Below, piece after piece: positions 55,894 through 64,000 of a stretch of DNA of 64,000 bases. The notes beneath the pieces were generated by a model, which saw only the letters and a list, made by a program, of their open reading frames with translations, searched no databases and was not told where the DNA came from. This DNA comes from SYIM01 sp039800325 (GTDB lineage Bacteria; Pseudomonadota; Gammaproteobacteria; Burkholderiales; Burkholderiaceae_E). The stretch lies in contig JBDLQY010000186.1 of assembly GCA_039800325.1 (NCBI GenBank), forward strand, positions 54,944-118,943. Reading direction: 5' to 3'. The position numbers were made by a program, and so were the translations under genes. Each line of letters starts with the position of its first letter. Within the stretch, counting starts at the first letter, position 1.

Positions 55894-56837
55894 TGTTTGA
55901 TGTCCTGACTGACTTTATTGCCCTTGCGCAGCAGTGGCTGCATGAATCCGCGGTGCAGCCGCTGTTGTACGCGGTGGGCCTCATGAAATTTAACGACATG
56001 GCCTTTGATGCCCTTGAGTGGGTAATCATTGGCGCGCTCGAAATTGTGCTGCTGGCTATTGTGCTGGGGCTACTCGAGCGCCGCTATCCCGCCGAGGCGC
56101 CTGCGGGACGGTCCGAATGGCAGGTTGATCTGCTGTACACCGCACTGCGGCGGCTGGGCGTGGTGCCGCTCGTGGCGTTTGCCCTGCTGGCCCCCTTGGT
56201 CGATATTCTTGAAGCACAGTTGCGGCTGGCGGGTTTGTCGCGTCTGCAGCTTGACCAGCTATGGCCCGGTGTAACTGATATCGCCTGGGTCAGTTTTGCC
56301 CTGTACCTGGTGGTTCTCGACTTTGTTGATTACTGGATGCACCGGGGTCAGCATCGCCTGCGCTGGTGGTGGGCGCTGCATGCCGTACATCACAGCCAGC
56401 GCCAGATGACCTTCTGGACCGATGATCGTAACCATCTGCTCGATGACCTGATTCGTGACGGCCTTCTGGCCGGGGTGGCACTGTTAATCGGTGTGGCGCC
56501 TGGACAGTTCATTGCCATCGTGCTGCTCTCCCGACTGTTGCAAAGCCTGCAGCATGCCAATCTGCGCTGGCGCTTTGGCGCGGTCGGTGAACGTTTCCTG
56601 GTCAGTCCCAGCTTTCACCGGCTGCACCATGCGGTTGATTACGGCCACGATGGCCCGGCACGCGGCTGCAATTTCGCGGTGCTGTTTCCCATCTGGGATG
56701 TGGTTTTTGGTACAGCCGATTTTCGTGCGGGTTTTGTTCCCACCGGCATTCGGGATCAGGTTGAGGGCAGGGACTACGGTCGTGGGTTCTGGATGCAGCA
56801 TTTACTGGCGCTGCGCCGTATGCTGGGCGGGCACTGA
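55893..56837 (+). CDS. Sterol desaturase/fatty acid hydroxylase-family membrane protein
   Basis: A 314-residue integral membrane di-iron oxygenase. Several hydrophobic helices surround the histidine boxes: HRGQH (HxxxH), HAVHHS (HxxHH), HRLHH (HxxHH). These ligate the di-iron centre. The family includes sterol C4/C5 modifiers, ornithine lipid and sphingolipid hydroxylases and beta-carotene hydroxylases; lipid hydroxylation is the likely role. It is coupled to the deacetylase gene by a 1-base overlap. Confidence 0.85.
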   Translation: MFDVLTDFIALAQQWLHESAVQPLLYAVGLMKFNDMAFDALEWVIIGALEIVLLAIVLGLLERRYPAEAPAGRSEWQVDLLYTALRRLGVVPLVAFALLAPLVDILEAQLRLAGLSRLQLDQLWPGVTDIAWVSFALYLVVLDFVDYWMHRGQHRLRWWWALHAVHHSQRQMTFWTDDRNHLLDDLIRDGLLAGVALLIGVAPGQFIAIVLLSRLLQSLQHANLRWRFGAVGERFLVSPSFHRLHHAVDYGHDGPARGCNFAVLFPIWDVVFGTADFRAGFVPTGIRDQVEGRDYGRGFWMQHLLALRRMLGGH

Positions 56838-56849
56838 GGAGAAGGCTTG

Positions 56850-57662
56850 ATGGGTTTCGGCATCATCATCATCGGCGATGAAATTCTGTCAGGGCGACGC
56901 GAAGACAAGCATCTGGCTAAGGCGATTGAGTTGCTCTCGGCACGTGGCCTGCAGCTCTCGTGGGCCCGCTATCTGGGCGATGATCGTGAGCGCCTGATCG
57001 GCGTGCTGCGTGAAACCTTTGCCAGCGGCGATGTCGTGTTTTCATGCGGTGGCATTGGCGCGACGCCCGACGATCACACCCGCCAGGCGGCAGCCGCCGC
57101 ACTCGGGGTCGAGGTACAACTGCACCCTGAGGCCGCGCGCCTGATCGCCCTGCGTACGGCCGAGATGGCGGCTGAAGGGCGTGCCAAGGCGGATATGTCG
57201 CTGCCTGAAAATCAACAGCGCCTGAAAATGGGCGAGTTCCCAGCGGGCGCTGGCATTATCCCCAATCCCTATAACCGTATTCCTGGCTTCGAGATTCGCC
57301 AGCACTTTTTCCTTCCCGGCTTTCCAGTCATGGCCTGGCCCATGATGGCCTGGGTCCTCGACGAGCGTTTCTCGCATCTGCATCATCAACAGGTTCTGGA
57401 TGAGCGCTCGTTTCTGGTGTACGAACTCGCTGAATCCACTGCGACGCCACTCATGGAGTCGCTCGAGCGTGAGTTTTCAGGCATCAAGGTTTTCAGCCTG
57501 CCTTCAATGGGCGAAGATGGCAGCCGCCGCCACATTGAGCTGGGCGTCAAAGGCCCCGCTTCTATCCTAGGTATGGCCTTTGAGAAGCTTAGAGCGGGGG
57601 CCGCTGCTTTGGGGGGCGAAGTGGGCTCTGAGCAACCCGCGCGCGGTTCAGCTCGCGCATAA
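56850..57662 (+). CDS. Molybdopterin-binding-domain protein (MoaB/CinA N-terminal type)
   Basis: A 270-residue protein. The MoCF/MoaB domain covers about residues 1-165, with GFGIIIIGDEILSGRREDKH and FSCGGIGATPDDHTRQAAA. It resembles the N-terminal half of CinA, but the amidohydrolase half is absent. The C-terminal 100 residues lack a domain I recognise. The function of stand-alone members is unknown; a nucleotide or molybdopterin cofactor role has been proposed. The ATG at 56850 follows GAGGAG. It is probably co-transcribed with the lipid hydroxylase gene. Confidence 0.78.
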   Translation: MGFGIIIIGDEILSGRREDKHLAKAIELLSARGLQLSWARYLGDDRERLIGVLRETFASGDVVFSCGGIGATPDDHTRQAAAAALGVEVQLHPEAARLIALRTAEMAAEGRAKADMSLPENQQRLKMGEFPAGAGIIPNPYNRIPGFEIRQHFFLPGFPVMAWPMMAWVLDERFSHLHHQQVLDERSFLVYELAESTATPLMESLEREFSGIKVFSLPSMGEDGSRRHIELGVKGPASILGMAFEKLRAGAAALGGEVGSEQPARGSARA

Positions 57663-57748
57663 TCCGACATTAAGCCGCGACCGATGGTCGGCGGCCCTGC
57701 AGTCTAGAGGCGGGCTCCAGGTTCGCCCAGCTTGAGGAGGATGACGCG

Positions 57749-60700
57749 ATGAATATGCCTGCCGAGCCCATGCTCCGCGCAGTATCGCTCGATGACAAGT
57801 ACACGGCCACTGAGGGTCAGGTCTACCTCACCGGTACCCAGGCCCTGGTCCGGCTTCCCCTGATGCAGCGACAGCGCGATGTGGCAGTTGGGCTGAATAC
57901 GGCGGGCTATATCTCAGGGTATCGGGGCTCTCCCATTGGCGCCTATGATCAGGCGCTGTGGAAGGCGCGGGCGCACCTCGATACTCATCATGTCAAGTTT
58001 GTTCCAGGCCTCAATGAAGACCTTGCAGCCACCGCGATCTGGGGCACGCAGCAGTTGCACTGTCAGCCCGGTGCGCGCTACGACGGTGTGTTTTCCATCT
58101 GGTATGGCAAGGGGCCGGGTGTCGATCGAAGCGGCGATGCCTTCCGCCATGCCAACCAGGCGGGGACAGCGCCTAACGGTGGCGTGATCGCCATTGGCGG
58201 TGATGATCACGGCGCCAAGTCGTCCACGGTTGCAGCCCAGACCGATCATATTTTCATGGCGGTCTCCATGCCGGTGCTCGCACCCGCCACGGTGCAGGAC
58301 TATCTCGACCTGGGTCTGCACGGGTTTGCGATGTCGCGTTTTGCCGGCGTTTGGGTTGGGTTCAAATCGGTGACCGATTCACTGGAGACGGCCGGCATCG
58401 TGGATGTCACGCATGACCGGATACGCGTAGTCCTGCCCGGTGATGTCGAGATTCCACCAGGCGGGCTTAATGCGCGCTGGCCCGAAGAGCCTTTCCTCAA
58501 GATCGAAGAAAGATTGGTGCGTTACAAGTTGCCTGCTGCCCTGGCCTACGCCCGCGCCAACGGGCTTGATCGCTGTGTGCTGGGACGCGCTGAGGGCCGT
58601 CCGGCCCGGCTTGGCATCGTGTCCTCGGGCAAGAGCTGGCTGGATGTGATGCAGGCCCTGGCCGATTTGGGAATCGATCAGCAGGCGGCGGACGCTGCCG
58701 GTGTCAGGGTCTATAAGGTGGCCATGCCGTGGCCCCTTGAGCCCACGGGTATTCAGCGCTTCGCTCGCGATTGCGAAGAGGTGCTGGTGGTCGAAGAGAA
58801 GCGCTCGATCATCGAATCGCAGCTGAAAGAACAACTGTTTGCGGCTGCGGTTCGGCCCAGGGTTGTCGGCAAACGTGATGACCACGGTGCTCCTTTGGTT
58901 CCTGAAGCGGGCGAACTCACTCCCGCGCTATTAGCCCGCATCATCGCTGCCCGCCTGCGGCAATGGGCTGATCAGTCTGACAGTGATATTGGTGGGCCCA
59001 GCGCTCAGCTGTTGTCACGTGTTAATGCCCGGCTGGCAGAGCTCGATGCCAAAGAGCGCAGCAGTCTGCGGGCTGTTCAAAGCATCGAACGTATTCCCTA
59101 TTTCTGTTCAGGTTGCCCGCACAACACCTCGACGCGCGTTCCTGAGGGCTCGCGCGCCAACGCGGGCATCGGTTGCCATTACATGGCCATCTGGATGGAC
59201 CGGTCTACAGCAACCTTCACGCAGATGGGCGGCGAGGGCATGACCTGGGTTGGACAGGCCCCCTTCAGTGAGACGCCGCATGTCTTTCAAAATCTGGGGG
59301 ACGGCACTTACTTTCACTCCGGGTCGCTCGCCATCCGGCATGCGCTTGCCACCAACACGGCCATTACCTACAAGATTCTTTTTAACGATGCCGTAGCCAT
59401 GACGGGCGGCCAGCGGCACGACGGTCAGCTCACGCCTGATCGCATTGCCCAGCAGGTGCTGGCGGAGGGCGTGCAGAAGTTAGTTGTGGTCAGTGACGAG
59501 CCACAAAAATATCCTTCGGGCTATTTCCCGGCGGGTGTTTCGGTGCATCACCGCAGCGAGCTTGATGCGGTCCAGCGCCAGTTGCGTGAGTTCAAGGGTG
59601 TATCGGTACTGATTTACGACCAGACCTGCGCGGCCGAGAAGCGGCGCCGGCGCAAGCGTGGCACCTACCCTGATCCCGAGCGTCGTGCCTTCATCAATGA
59701 AGCGGTCTGCGAGGGCTGTGGCGACTGTGGCGTGAAGTCGAACTGTGTATCGATTGAACCGGTGCAAACCGAGTTTGGCCGCAAGCGGGCCATCAACCAG
59801 TCGTCCTGCAACAAAGACTTTTCCTGTGTGAATGGTTTCTGCCCCAGTTTCGTGACGCTCGAAGGCGCCCGTCCGCGTCGTGGTAAGGCAGGCGTAGTGC
59901 GTGAGGATGCCGTGGCGATTGCACTTCCCGAGGTCACGCCACCTGACATTCATGGTGCGTACTCCATGCTGATCACGGGCATTGGCGGTACGGGCGTCAT
60001 TACCATCGGGCAGATCCTGGGCATGGCGGCTCACCTGGAAGGCAAGGGCGTCACCGTGCTCGACATGGCTGGGTTGGCCCAGAAGAACGGAGCGGTGATG
60101 AGCTTCGTACGATTCGCGCGTACGCAGGCCGAGCTTCATGCGCCGCGTATCGGGTTGGCGGCAGCCGATGCAGTCCTGGGATGTGATGTGGTGGTTACCG
60201 CCGGACGCGAGTCGCTGGCGCGTATGATCGAAGGACGCACTCGTGTAGCGGTGAACGTTGCCGCCACACCGACGGCTGATTTCACACGCAATGCCGATTG
60301 GTCATTCCCGCTGGACAGCATGCAGCAGGCGATTGCAACGGCGGCGGGTGCGGGCAGGGTCGATTTTCTGGACGCCACACGCCTGGCAACGGGCTTGTTG
60401 GGTGATGCCATCGCAGCCAATCTGTTCATGCTGGGTTATGCCTGGCAAAAGGGCATGGTGCCGGTATCGGCGCGCGCCATTGAGCGAGCCATCGAACTGA
60501 ACGAAGTATCGATTGAGCAGAACAGGGCCGCGTTCAACTGGGGGCGCCGTGCTGCAGTTGATATGAAGTCGGTCGCAGAGGTCGCAGCGCCGCCCAAAGC
60601 TATTCCGGTATCGCGACGCCTGTCTGAGACGCTGGATGAGCTGATTGCCCGGCGCATCGATTTCCTGACTGACTATCAGAACGAAGCCTGGGCGCGGCGC

Positions 60701-61315
60701 TTTAGCGCGCTGGTTGAGCGTGTCCGTCTGGCCGAGGCAAAGCTGGGTGCGCGCTCGACGCATTCACTTCAGGACATGCCCTTGACCGCTGCGGTGGCCG
60801 GTGGCTTCTTCAAGCTCATGTCCTACAAGGATGAATATGAAGTGGCCCGGCTTTATACGCAGGGCGACTTTTTACGGCAGGTGCATGAGCAGTTTGAAGG
60901 CGATGTTCGCCTGAAATTCCACCTTGCACCGCCACTGCTGTCCAGACGGAACGATAAGGGTGAGCTGATCAAATCAGACTACGGTCCCTGGGTCTTGAGT
61001 GCTTTCAAGATTCTGGCGCGATTGAAGAGTCTGCGTGGTACCGCGTTTGATGTGTTTGGTTACACGGCTGAGCGCCGCATGGAGCGTCGTTTGATCGACG
61101 ACTATGAGGCCACCGTCGATGAGCTTCTACAGCGACTGGATTCACAGCATTTGCCGCTGGCCGTACAGATCGCCGAATTGCCCCAGGGCATGCGCGGTTT
61201 CGGGCATGTGAAAGAGCGCAATGTCGAATCGGTAACGAGAGAGCAGGCCAGGCTTCTGGATCAGTACCGGGCGATGACGGCTCACGCGCCTGCAGCCTTG
61301 GCAGTGGCGGCCTGA
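57749..61315 (+). CDS. Fused indolepyruvate ferredoxin oxidoreductase
   Basis: A 1188-residue fusion of the two subunits of indolepyruvate:ferredoxin oxidoreductase, which decarboxylates aryl pyruvates to aryl acetyl-CoA. The N-terminal TPP alpha part has GYRGSPIGAYDQALW and GNDDHGAKSST-like IGGDDHGAKSST; the middle has the TPP-binding FCSGCPHNTST and GIGCHYMAIW; a ferredoxin-like cluster CEGCGDCGVKSNC near residue 655 follows; the C-terminal gamma part has ITGIGGTGVITIGQIL. The ribosome site GAGGAGG lies before the ATG. It is a large single gene between two short ones. Confidence 0.92.
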   Translation: MNMPAEPMLRAVSLDDKYTATEGQVYLTGTQALVRLPLMQRQRDVAVGLNTAGYISGYRGSPIGAYDQALWKARAHLDTHHVKFVPGLNEDLAATAIWGTQQLHCQPGARYDGVFSIWYGKGPGVDRSGDAFRHANQAGTAPNGGVIAIGGDDHGAKSSTVAAQTDHIFMAVSMPVLAPATVQDYLDLGLHGFAMSRFAGVWVGFKSVTDSLETAGIVDVTHDRIRVVLPGDVEIPPGGLNARWPEEPFLKIEERLVRYKLPAALAYARANGLDRCVLGRAEGRPARLGIVSSGKSWLDVMQALADLGIDQQAADAAGVRVYKVAMPWPLEPTGIQRFARDCEEVLVVEEKRSIIESQLKEQLFAAAVRPRVVGKRDDHGAPLVPEAGELTPALLARIIAARLRQWADQSDSDIGGPSAQLLSRVNARLAELDAKERSSLRAVQSIERIPYFCSGCPHNTSTRVPEGSRANAGIGCHYMAIWMDRSTATFTQMGGEGMTWVGQAPFSETPHVFQNLGDGTYFHSGSLAIRHALATNTAITYKILFNDAVAMTGGQRHDGQLTPDRIAQQVLAEGVQKLVVVSDEPQKYPSGYFPAGVSVHHRSELDAVQRQLREFKGVSVLIYDQTCAAEKRRRRKRGTYPDPERRAFINEAVCEGCGDCGVKSNCVSIEPVQTEFGRKRAINQSSCNKDFSCVNGFCPSFVTLEGARPRRGKAGVVREDAVAIALPEVTPPDIHGAYSMLITGIGGTGVITIGQILGMAAHLEGKGVTVLDMAGLAQKNGAVMSFVRFARTQAELHAPRIGLAAADAVLGCDVVVTAGRESLARMIEGRTRVAVNVAATPTADFTRNADWSFPLDSMQQAIATAAGAGRVDFLDATRLATGLLGDAIAANLFMLGYAWQKGMVPVSARAIERAIELNEVSIEQNRAAFNWGRRAAVDMKSVAEVAAPPKAIPVSRRLSETLDELIARRIDFLTDYQNEAWARRFSALVERVRLAEAKLGARSTHSLQDMPLTAAVAGGFFKLMSYKDEYEVARLYTQGDFLRQVHEQFEGDVRLKFHLAPPLLSRRNDKGELIKSDYGPWVLSAFKILARLKSLRGTAFDVFGYTAERRMERRLIDDYEATVDELLQRLDSQHLPLAVQIAELPQGMRGFGHVKERNVESVTREQARLLDQYRAMTAHAPAALAVAA

Positions 61316-61446
61316 TTATCTGCGCTGGTGCTTTAAGAGACCGGCGGCGAGTGTCGACAGTCTAGATCAAGGCAGCGTGCAGCTTGACTGCACGCCGGGT
61401 GATCAGGCGGGGCGCCCTAAGGGTACCCCGCGCTGCTTGACTATCT

Positions 61447-61983
61447 TCAGGCGGCCTTCTTGGCGCTGCGCGAGTTGCCCTTGGCGGCCGCCGACAAGTT
61501 GGCCTCAGCCATTTCGGCGGCCTGCTTGGTCGCCTTGCTGACCTGGTCAAAGGCCGTGTTGGCGGCTGACATCGCTGATTTCACCAGGGTGACCATACCT
61601 TCGCTGCCAACCGGAGCGGTTTTGGCGACGGCATCGAGTGCGGCGTACAGCTGGCGATTGCTATCGGCAATCTGACGCTCAACCAGACGGCCCAGCTCGC
61701 TACCGGTTTCGTGTGCGATTTCGTACACGTGACGGGCGTAAGAAGCATACTTGTCCACAGCCGGCTGCATAGAGGTGGCGCTGATGTCGCTTAGCGACTT
61801 GACATCTTTAACCTCGAGCATGGTGCGCACGGCCTCTGTGGACTCTTCGATCGAGGCGCGGGCGGCCTGCATGTTGAGAGAGGCCAGCTTTTCGAAACCG
61901 CTGATGGAAGTAACGGCGGCAGCATGCATCATGTCGACGGTAGCCTTGTGCATTTGCATGAACTGTTCGGGAGTGTTAACCAT
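61447..61983 (-). CDS. phaP: Phasin-family protein
   Basis: A 178-residue, highly helical protein of the phasin 2 family that coats polyhydroxyalkanoate granules. It begins MVNTPEQFMQMHKATVDMMH, which is typical, has no membrane segments and is rich in Ala, Lys and Glu. The C-terminal tail is lysine/arginine rich (AAAKGNSRSAKKAA). The start follows an AT-rich leader. A strong palindrome lies about 95 bases upstream. No PHA synthase or granule regulator gene is in the window. Confidence 0.92.
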   Translation of the reverse strand: MVNTPEQFMQMHKATVDMMHAAAVTSISGFEKLASLNMQAARASIEESTEAVRTMLEVKDVKSLSDISATSMQPAVDKYASYARHVYEIAHETGSELGRLVERQIADSNRQLYAALDAVAKTAPVGSEGMVTLVKSAMSAANTAFDQVSKATKQAAEMAEANLSAAAKGNSRSAKKAA

Positions 61984-62217
61984 GGTAAGCCTCAAATAGA
62001 AGGTTGTCTGGAGAAAGAAAGGCAGCTTTTGTGCGCCGCACAAAACGAATTGTAATGGTGCCACAAGGCGTGTCAAGTAATTTTGTTGCAAAGCAACAAA
62101 ATTATTGTATTTGATTTAAGTGACTGATTTATAGGGTTTTAAATCAAGACTTAAGTCTGACTACTGCGCTTTAAGGCGCCGTTTAAACCCTGAATATCGT
62201 CGAAAAGTGTGTTTCCC
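61984..62217. promoter_or_regulatory. divergent phasin/thioesterase intergenic region
   Basis: An AT-rich 234-base region, unusual in this GC-rich sequence. It holds the leftward phasin promoter and the rightward thioesterase promoter, with a 27-bp palindrome at 62078-62104. Confidence 0.5.
62078..62104. promoter_or_regulatory. 27-bp palindrome, candidate PhaR operator
   Basis: Arms of 12 bases, TAATTTTGTTGC and GCAACAAAATTA, flank the 3-base spacer AAA. The inner core TTGTTGC-AAA-GCAACAA resembles TGC-n-GCA operators described for PhaR, the repressor of phasin genes. The identification of the regulator is inference. Confidence 0.5.
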
Positions 62218-62661
62218 ATGACTGTAAAAACAGCAGAAATACTGCAACGCCACAATTACCGCTGGCAGGTCAGGCTTGAGACCCGGTGGCTCGACAATGA
62301 TGTTTACGGCCACATCAATAACGTCGTTTATTACGGCTTGTTCGATACGGCGGTAAATCGCTACCTCATTGAGACGGGTGCTCTCGATATCCACCAGGGT
62401 GCAGTCATCGGCCTGGTGGTCGAGAGCGGTTGTCGTTACTTTGCGCCCATGGCGTTTCCGGATATCGTCCAGGCCGGCGTGGGGGTCACCCGGGTGGGTA
62501 AAACCAGCGTCAGCTACCAGGTCGGTTTGTTTCGTAACGACGATGTCGAGCCGGCTGCGCAGGGGCACTTTGTTCACGTTTACGTCGACCGGCAGTCCAG
62601 GCGTCCGACAAGCCTGCCCGACCGTCTCAGGCAGGCGGTCAGCGCCTTGGTCTTCATCTGA
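62218..62661 (+). CDS. 4-hydroxybenzoyl-CoA thioesterase-family hotdog protein
   Basis: A 147-residue acyl-CoA thioesterase with the hotdog motif DNDVYGHINNVVYYGLFD near residues 25-42; the Asp is the catalytic residue of this class. It is divergent from the phasin gene and could belong to the same PHA or fatty-acid metabolism, but only by position. The ATG at 62218 is preferred; an in-frame GTG lies 9 bases before it. Confidence 0.87.
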   Translation: MTVKTAEILQRHNYRWQVRLETRWLDNDVYGHINNVVYYGLFDTAVNRYLIETGALDIHQGAVIGLVVESGCRYFAPMAFPDIVQAGVGVTRVGKTSVSYQVGLFRNDDVEPAAQGHFVHVYVDRQSRRPTSLPDRLRQAVSALVFI

Positions 62662-62714
62662 ATTCGGCTTTTCACGGTCGCTTGTCAGGACCCACACAAA
62701 CAAGGAGATGCGTC

Positions 62715-63422
62715 ATGCAAGTCAGTGCCGCCAGTATCGAAGCCGTTGATCATGCGATTCGCTCGCGTCGCTCGATCCGGGCTTTTCTCGACCGGCCTGT
62801 GCCTCGCGCCACGGTTGAGGAAATTCTGGACGTTGCCACTCGCGCGCCGTCAGGCACCAACACTCAGCCCTGGCAGGTTCATGTGCTCACGGGCGAGCCA
62901 TTGCGTCGACTGTCAGAACGCATCCTTGCCGTGTATCACGATCGCGAGGCCGTTAAGCAGCACAAGGACGAGTACAAGTACTACCCCGAAAAATGGATCT
63001 CGCCCTTTATCGATAGACGGCGCAAGGTGGGTTGGGACCTGTACACCTTGTTAGGCATCGGACGCGAGGACAAGGCTCGCATGCATGCGCAGCATGCCCG
63101 CAACTATCGGTTTTTTGATGCACCGGTCGGACTGATGTTCAGCATTCACCGCGTGATGGAAGTGGGCAGCTGGCTTGATTACGGCATGTTTCTGCAGAAC
63201 ATCATGGTCGCCGCCCGCGCTCGTGGCCTCGATACCTGCCCGCAGGCTGCCTTCATGCAGTTTCACAGCATCATTACCGACGAATTGCAGATTCCCGCCG
63301 AGCACATGCTGGTCTGCGGCATGTCTTTGGGTTATGCCAATCCTGATGCGATCGAAAATACCTTGGTAACTGAGCGTGAGCCCGTATCCGGATTCGCGAA
63401 ATTCATGGGCTGGCCGGCGTAG
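62715..63422 (+). CDS. Nitroreductase-family flavoprotein
   Basis: A 235-residue FMN-dependent oxidoreductase. It begins IRSRRSIRAFLDRPV, the FMN phosphate-binding start of the family, followed by ATRAPSGTNTQPWQ (substrate site) and CPQAAFMQF. It resembles the nitroreductases that reduce nitroaromatic compounds with NAD(P)H; the physiological substrate is unknown. The ATG at 62715 has AAGGAG 8 bases upstream. A weak terminator-like hairpin follows. Confidence 0.9.
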   Translation: MQVSAASIEAVDHAIRSRRSIRAFLDRPVPRATVEEILDVATRAPSGTNTQPWQVHVLTGEPLRRLSERILAVYHDREAVKQHKDEYKYYPEKWISPFIDRRRKVGWDLYTLLGIGREDKARMHAQHARNYRFFDAPVGLMFSIHRVMEVGSWLDYGMFLQNIMVAARARGLDTCPQAAFMQFHSIITDELQIPAEHMLVCGMSLGYANPDAIENTLVTEREPVSGFAKFMGWPA

Positions 63423-63494
63423 TCATCGGCGCTCGGCGCCTGTTTCGGATCAACTGCTCTTGACGGGCTTCGCCGGAAGCCCCAAGATTTCATA

Positions 63495-64000
63495 ATGTGT
63501 AGTCTCATAAACATCCGGCAAAACTCTGAAAAAAAAGAGTTTTTATGCCTGAGCCGCCGACCATTGGTAGTCGGTCGGGTGGTCTTGAGCATGGTTTTTC
63601 TGGGTTTTCTGGGGGTTCAGCTCGCTGCGTCGGCCCAAGAAAGTCCGCGTCTGACGCCCGCAGGCGGCGCCGCTACACATGGCTCGTCCGTGCAGGCGCC
63701 TTCATCGAGCGCTCCCGATCGACGGCAGGCGGCCGTAGCGCGTAGCTCGGCAACGGCAGGATCACAGCCCGACGAGACCCGCCCGCAAAACGCAGCATCC
63801 CGCGCAGCGGCTCGGCCTGCGTCTTCGCAGGTGAGCAAGGCGGGTACGGTTCGTTCGGGCGATTCCGGCGCGCGGTCCCCGTCCACTCAGGCCGCCAAAA
63901 ACCAGAAAGCGCGTGGCGAACGTCGGCCAGTGGTGCAGGATGCCCGCGCCGCTCGTCAGGCGCAACAGACTAAACGGGCGACGGGCGCTGCAGCTCGCAC
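63495..64000 (+). CDS. Exported low-complexity protein (partial, C-terminus beyond the window)
   Basis: The rightward frame is open from an ATG at 63495 to the window edge. A signal-peptide-like stretch, RVVLSMVFLGFLGVQLAAS followed by AQ, is at about residues 30-48. After it, a run rich in Ala, Arg, Ser, Gln and Pro continues for at least 120 residues without recognisable domain. The true start is uncertain: TTG at 63564, GTG at 63579 and ATG at 63591 would also retain the hydrophobic segment. Such basic, disordered leaders occur in exported peptidases of the PbpG type, but that is a guess. Confidence 0.55.
   Translation, partial: MCSLINIRQNSEKKEFLCLSRRPLVVGRVVLSMVFLGFLGVQLAASAQESPRLTPAGGAATHGSSVQAPSSSAPDRRQAAVARSSATAGSQPDETRPQNAASRAAARPASSQVSKAGTVRSGDSGARSPSTQAAKNQKARGERRPVVQDARAARQAQQTKRATGAAAR
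63520..63543 (+). terminator. AT-rich hairpin after the nitroreductase gene
   Basis: Arms AAAACTCT (63520-63527) and AGAGTTTT (63536-63543) enclose an 8-base loop and end in T residues. It may act as a terminator for the nitroreductase transcript. It argues against starting the next gene at 63495. Confidence 0.45.

Noticed and set aside
61395..61425. GC-rich inverted repeat downstream of the phasin gene
   Set aside because: There is no T-rich tail in either direction, so I could not support a terminator.

Overview
The window looks like ordinary chromosome of a GC-rich betaproteobacterium of the Burkholderiales, most probably near the Alcaligenaceae (Bordetella-like). The clues are the exbB-exbD-lpxK-Trm112-kdsB-adk run next to xseA and sodB, a monomeric isocitrate dehydrogenase, an EF-P with Arg32 beside EarP, a phasin, and a fused indolepyruvate:ferredoxin oxidoreductase. 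This placement is inferred from gene content and protein similarity only. I see no rRNA, tRNA, CRISPR array, prophage or insertion sequence. Coding density is high and no gene-free stretch much exceeds 340 bases.

Layout. 1-9958: a truncated (window edge) tandem-type UvrA, then a rightward run of TM2 protein, AlaX editing hydrolase, hotdog thioesterase, RidA and RecG. A leftward dgoA/dgoK pair follows, then oxyR with an overlapping EamA transporter. 10079-17953: a long leftward stretch with a crotonase, a short-chain dehydrogenase, the proton-pumping pyrophosphatase HppA, adk, and the envelope cluster kdsB/Trm112/lpxK/exbD/exbB. 18239-23630: xseA and sodB rightward; DUF192 protein, icd and a cold-shock protein leftward. 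23977-30820: clpS-clpA, a flavocytochrome c sulfide dehydrogenase pair with dsbB fused into the same transcript, transaldolase, and a ZIP metal transporter with a good Zur-like box. 30825-41106: mercaptopyruvate sulfurtransferase, a lone Rieske oxygenase, the isoprenoid operon xseB-ispA-dxs, yajQ, an acetyltransferase, the ABC-F protein Uup, and two oxidoreductases. 41103-49000: arginine genes argF, argD and argA, a broken HAD phosphatase gene, efp with its rhamnosyltransferase earP and a KTSC protein, rpiA, a methyltransferase and yggX. 49005-64000: hrpA, an auxin-efflux-type carrier, a beta-propeller/deacetylase/fatty-acid-hydroxylase run, a molybdopterin-binding-domain protein, fused IorAB, a phasin with a large palindrome in its promoter, a thioesterase, a nitroreductase, and the beginning of a low-complexity exported protein.

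The genes are mostly housekeeping (DNA repair, translation quality control, lipid A, isoprenoids, arginine, redox defence). The items most worth checking are: an EarP with a proline-rich insertion carrying four XPPX sites, which could make its own translation depend on the EF-P it modifies; the argA/hrpA pair, separated by 22 bases that hold overlapping -10 boxes in both directions; several other genes with a -10 box directly against the start codon and no Shine-Dalgarno sequence; the fccA-fccB-dsbB operon; the HAD pseudogene; and the palindrome upstream of the phasin.
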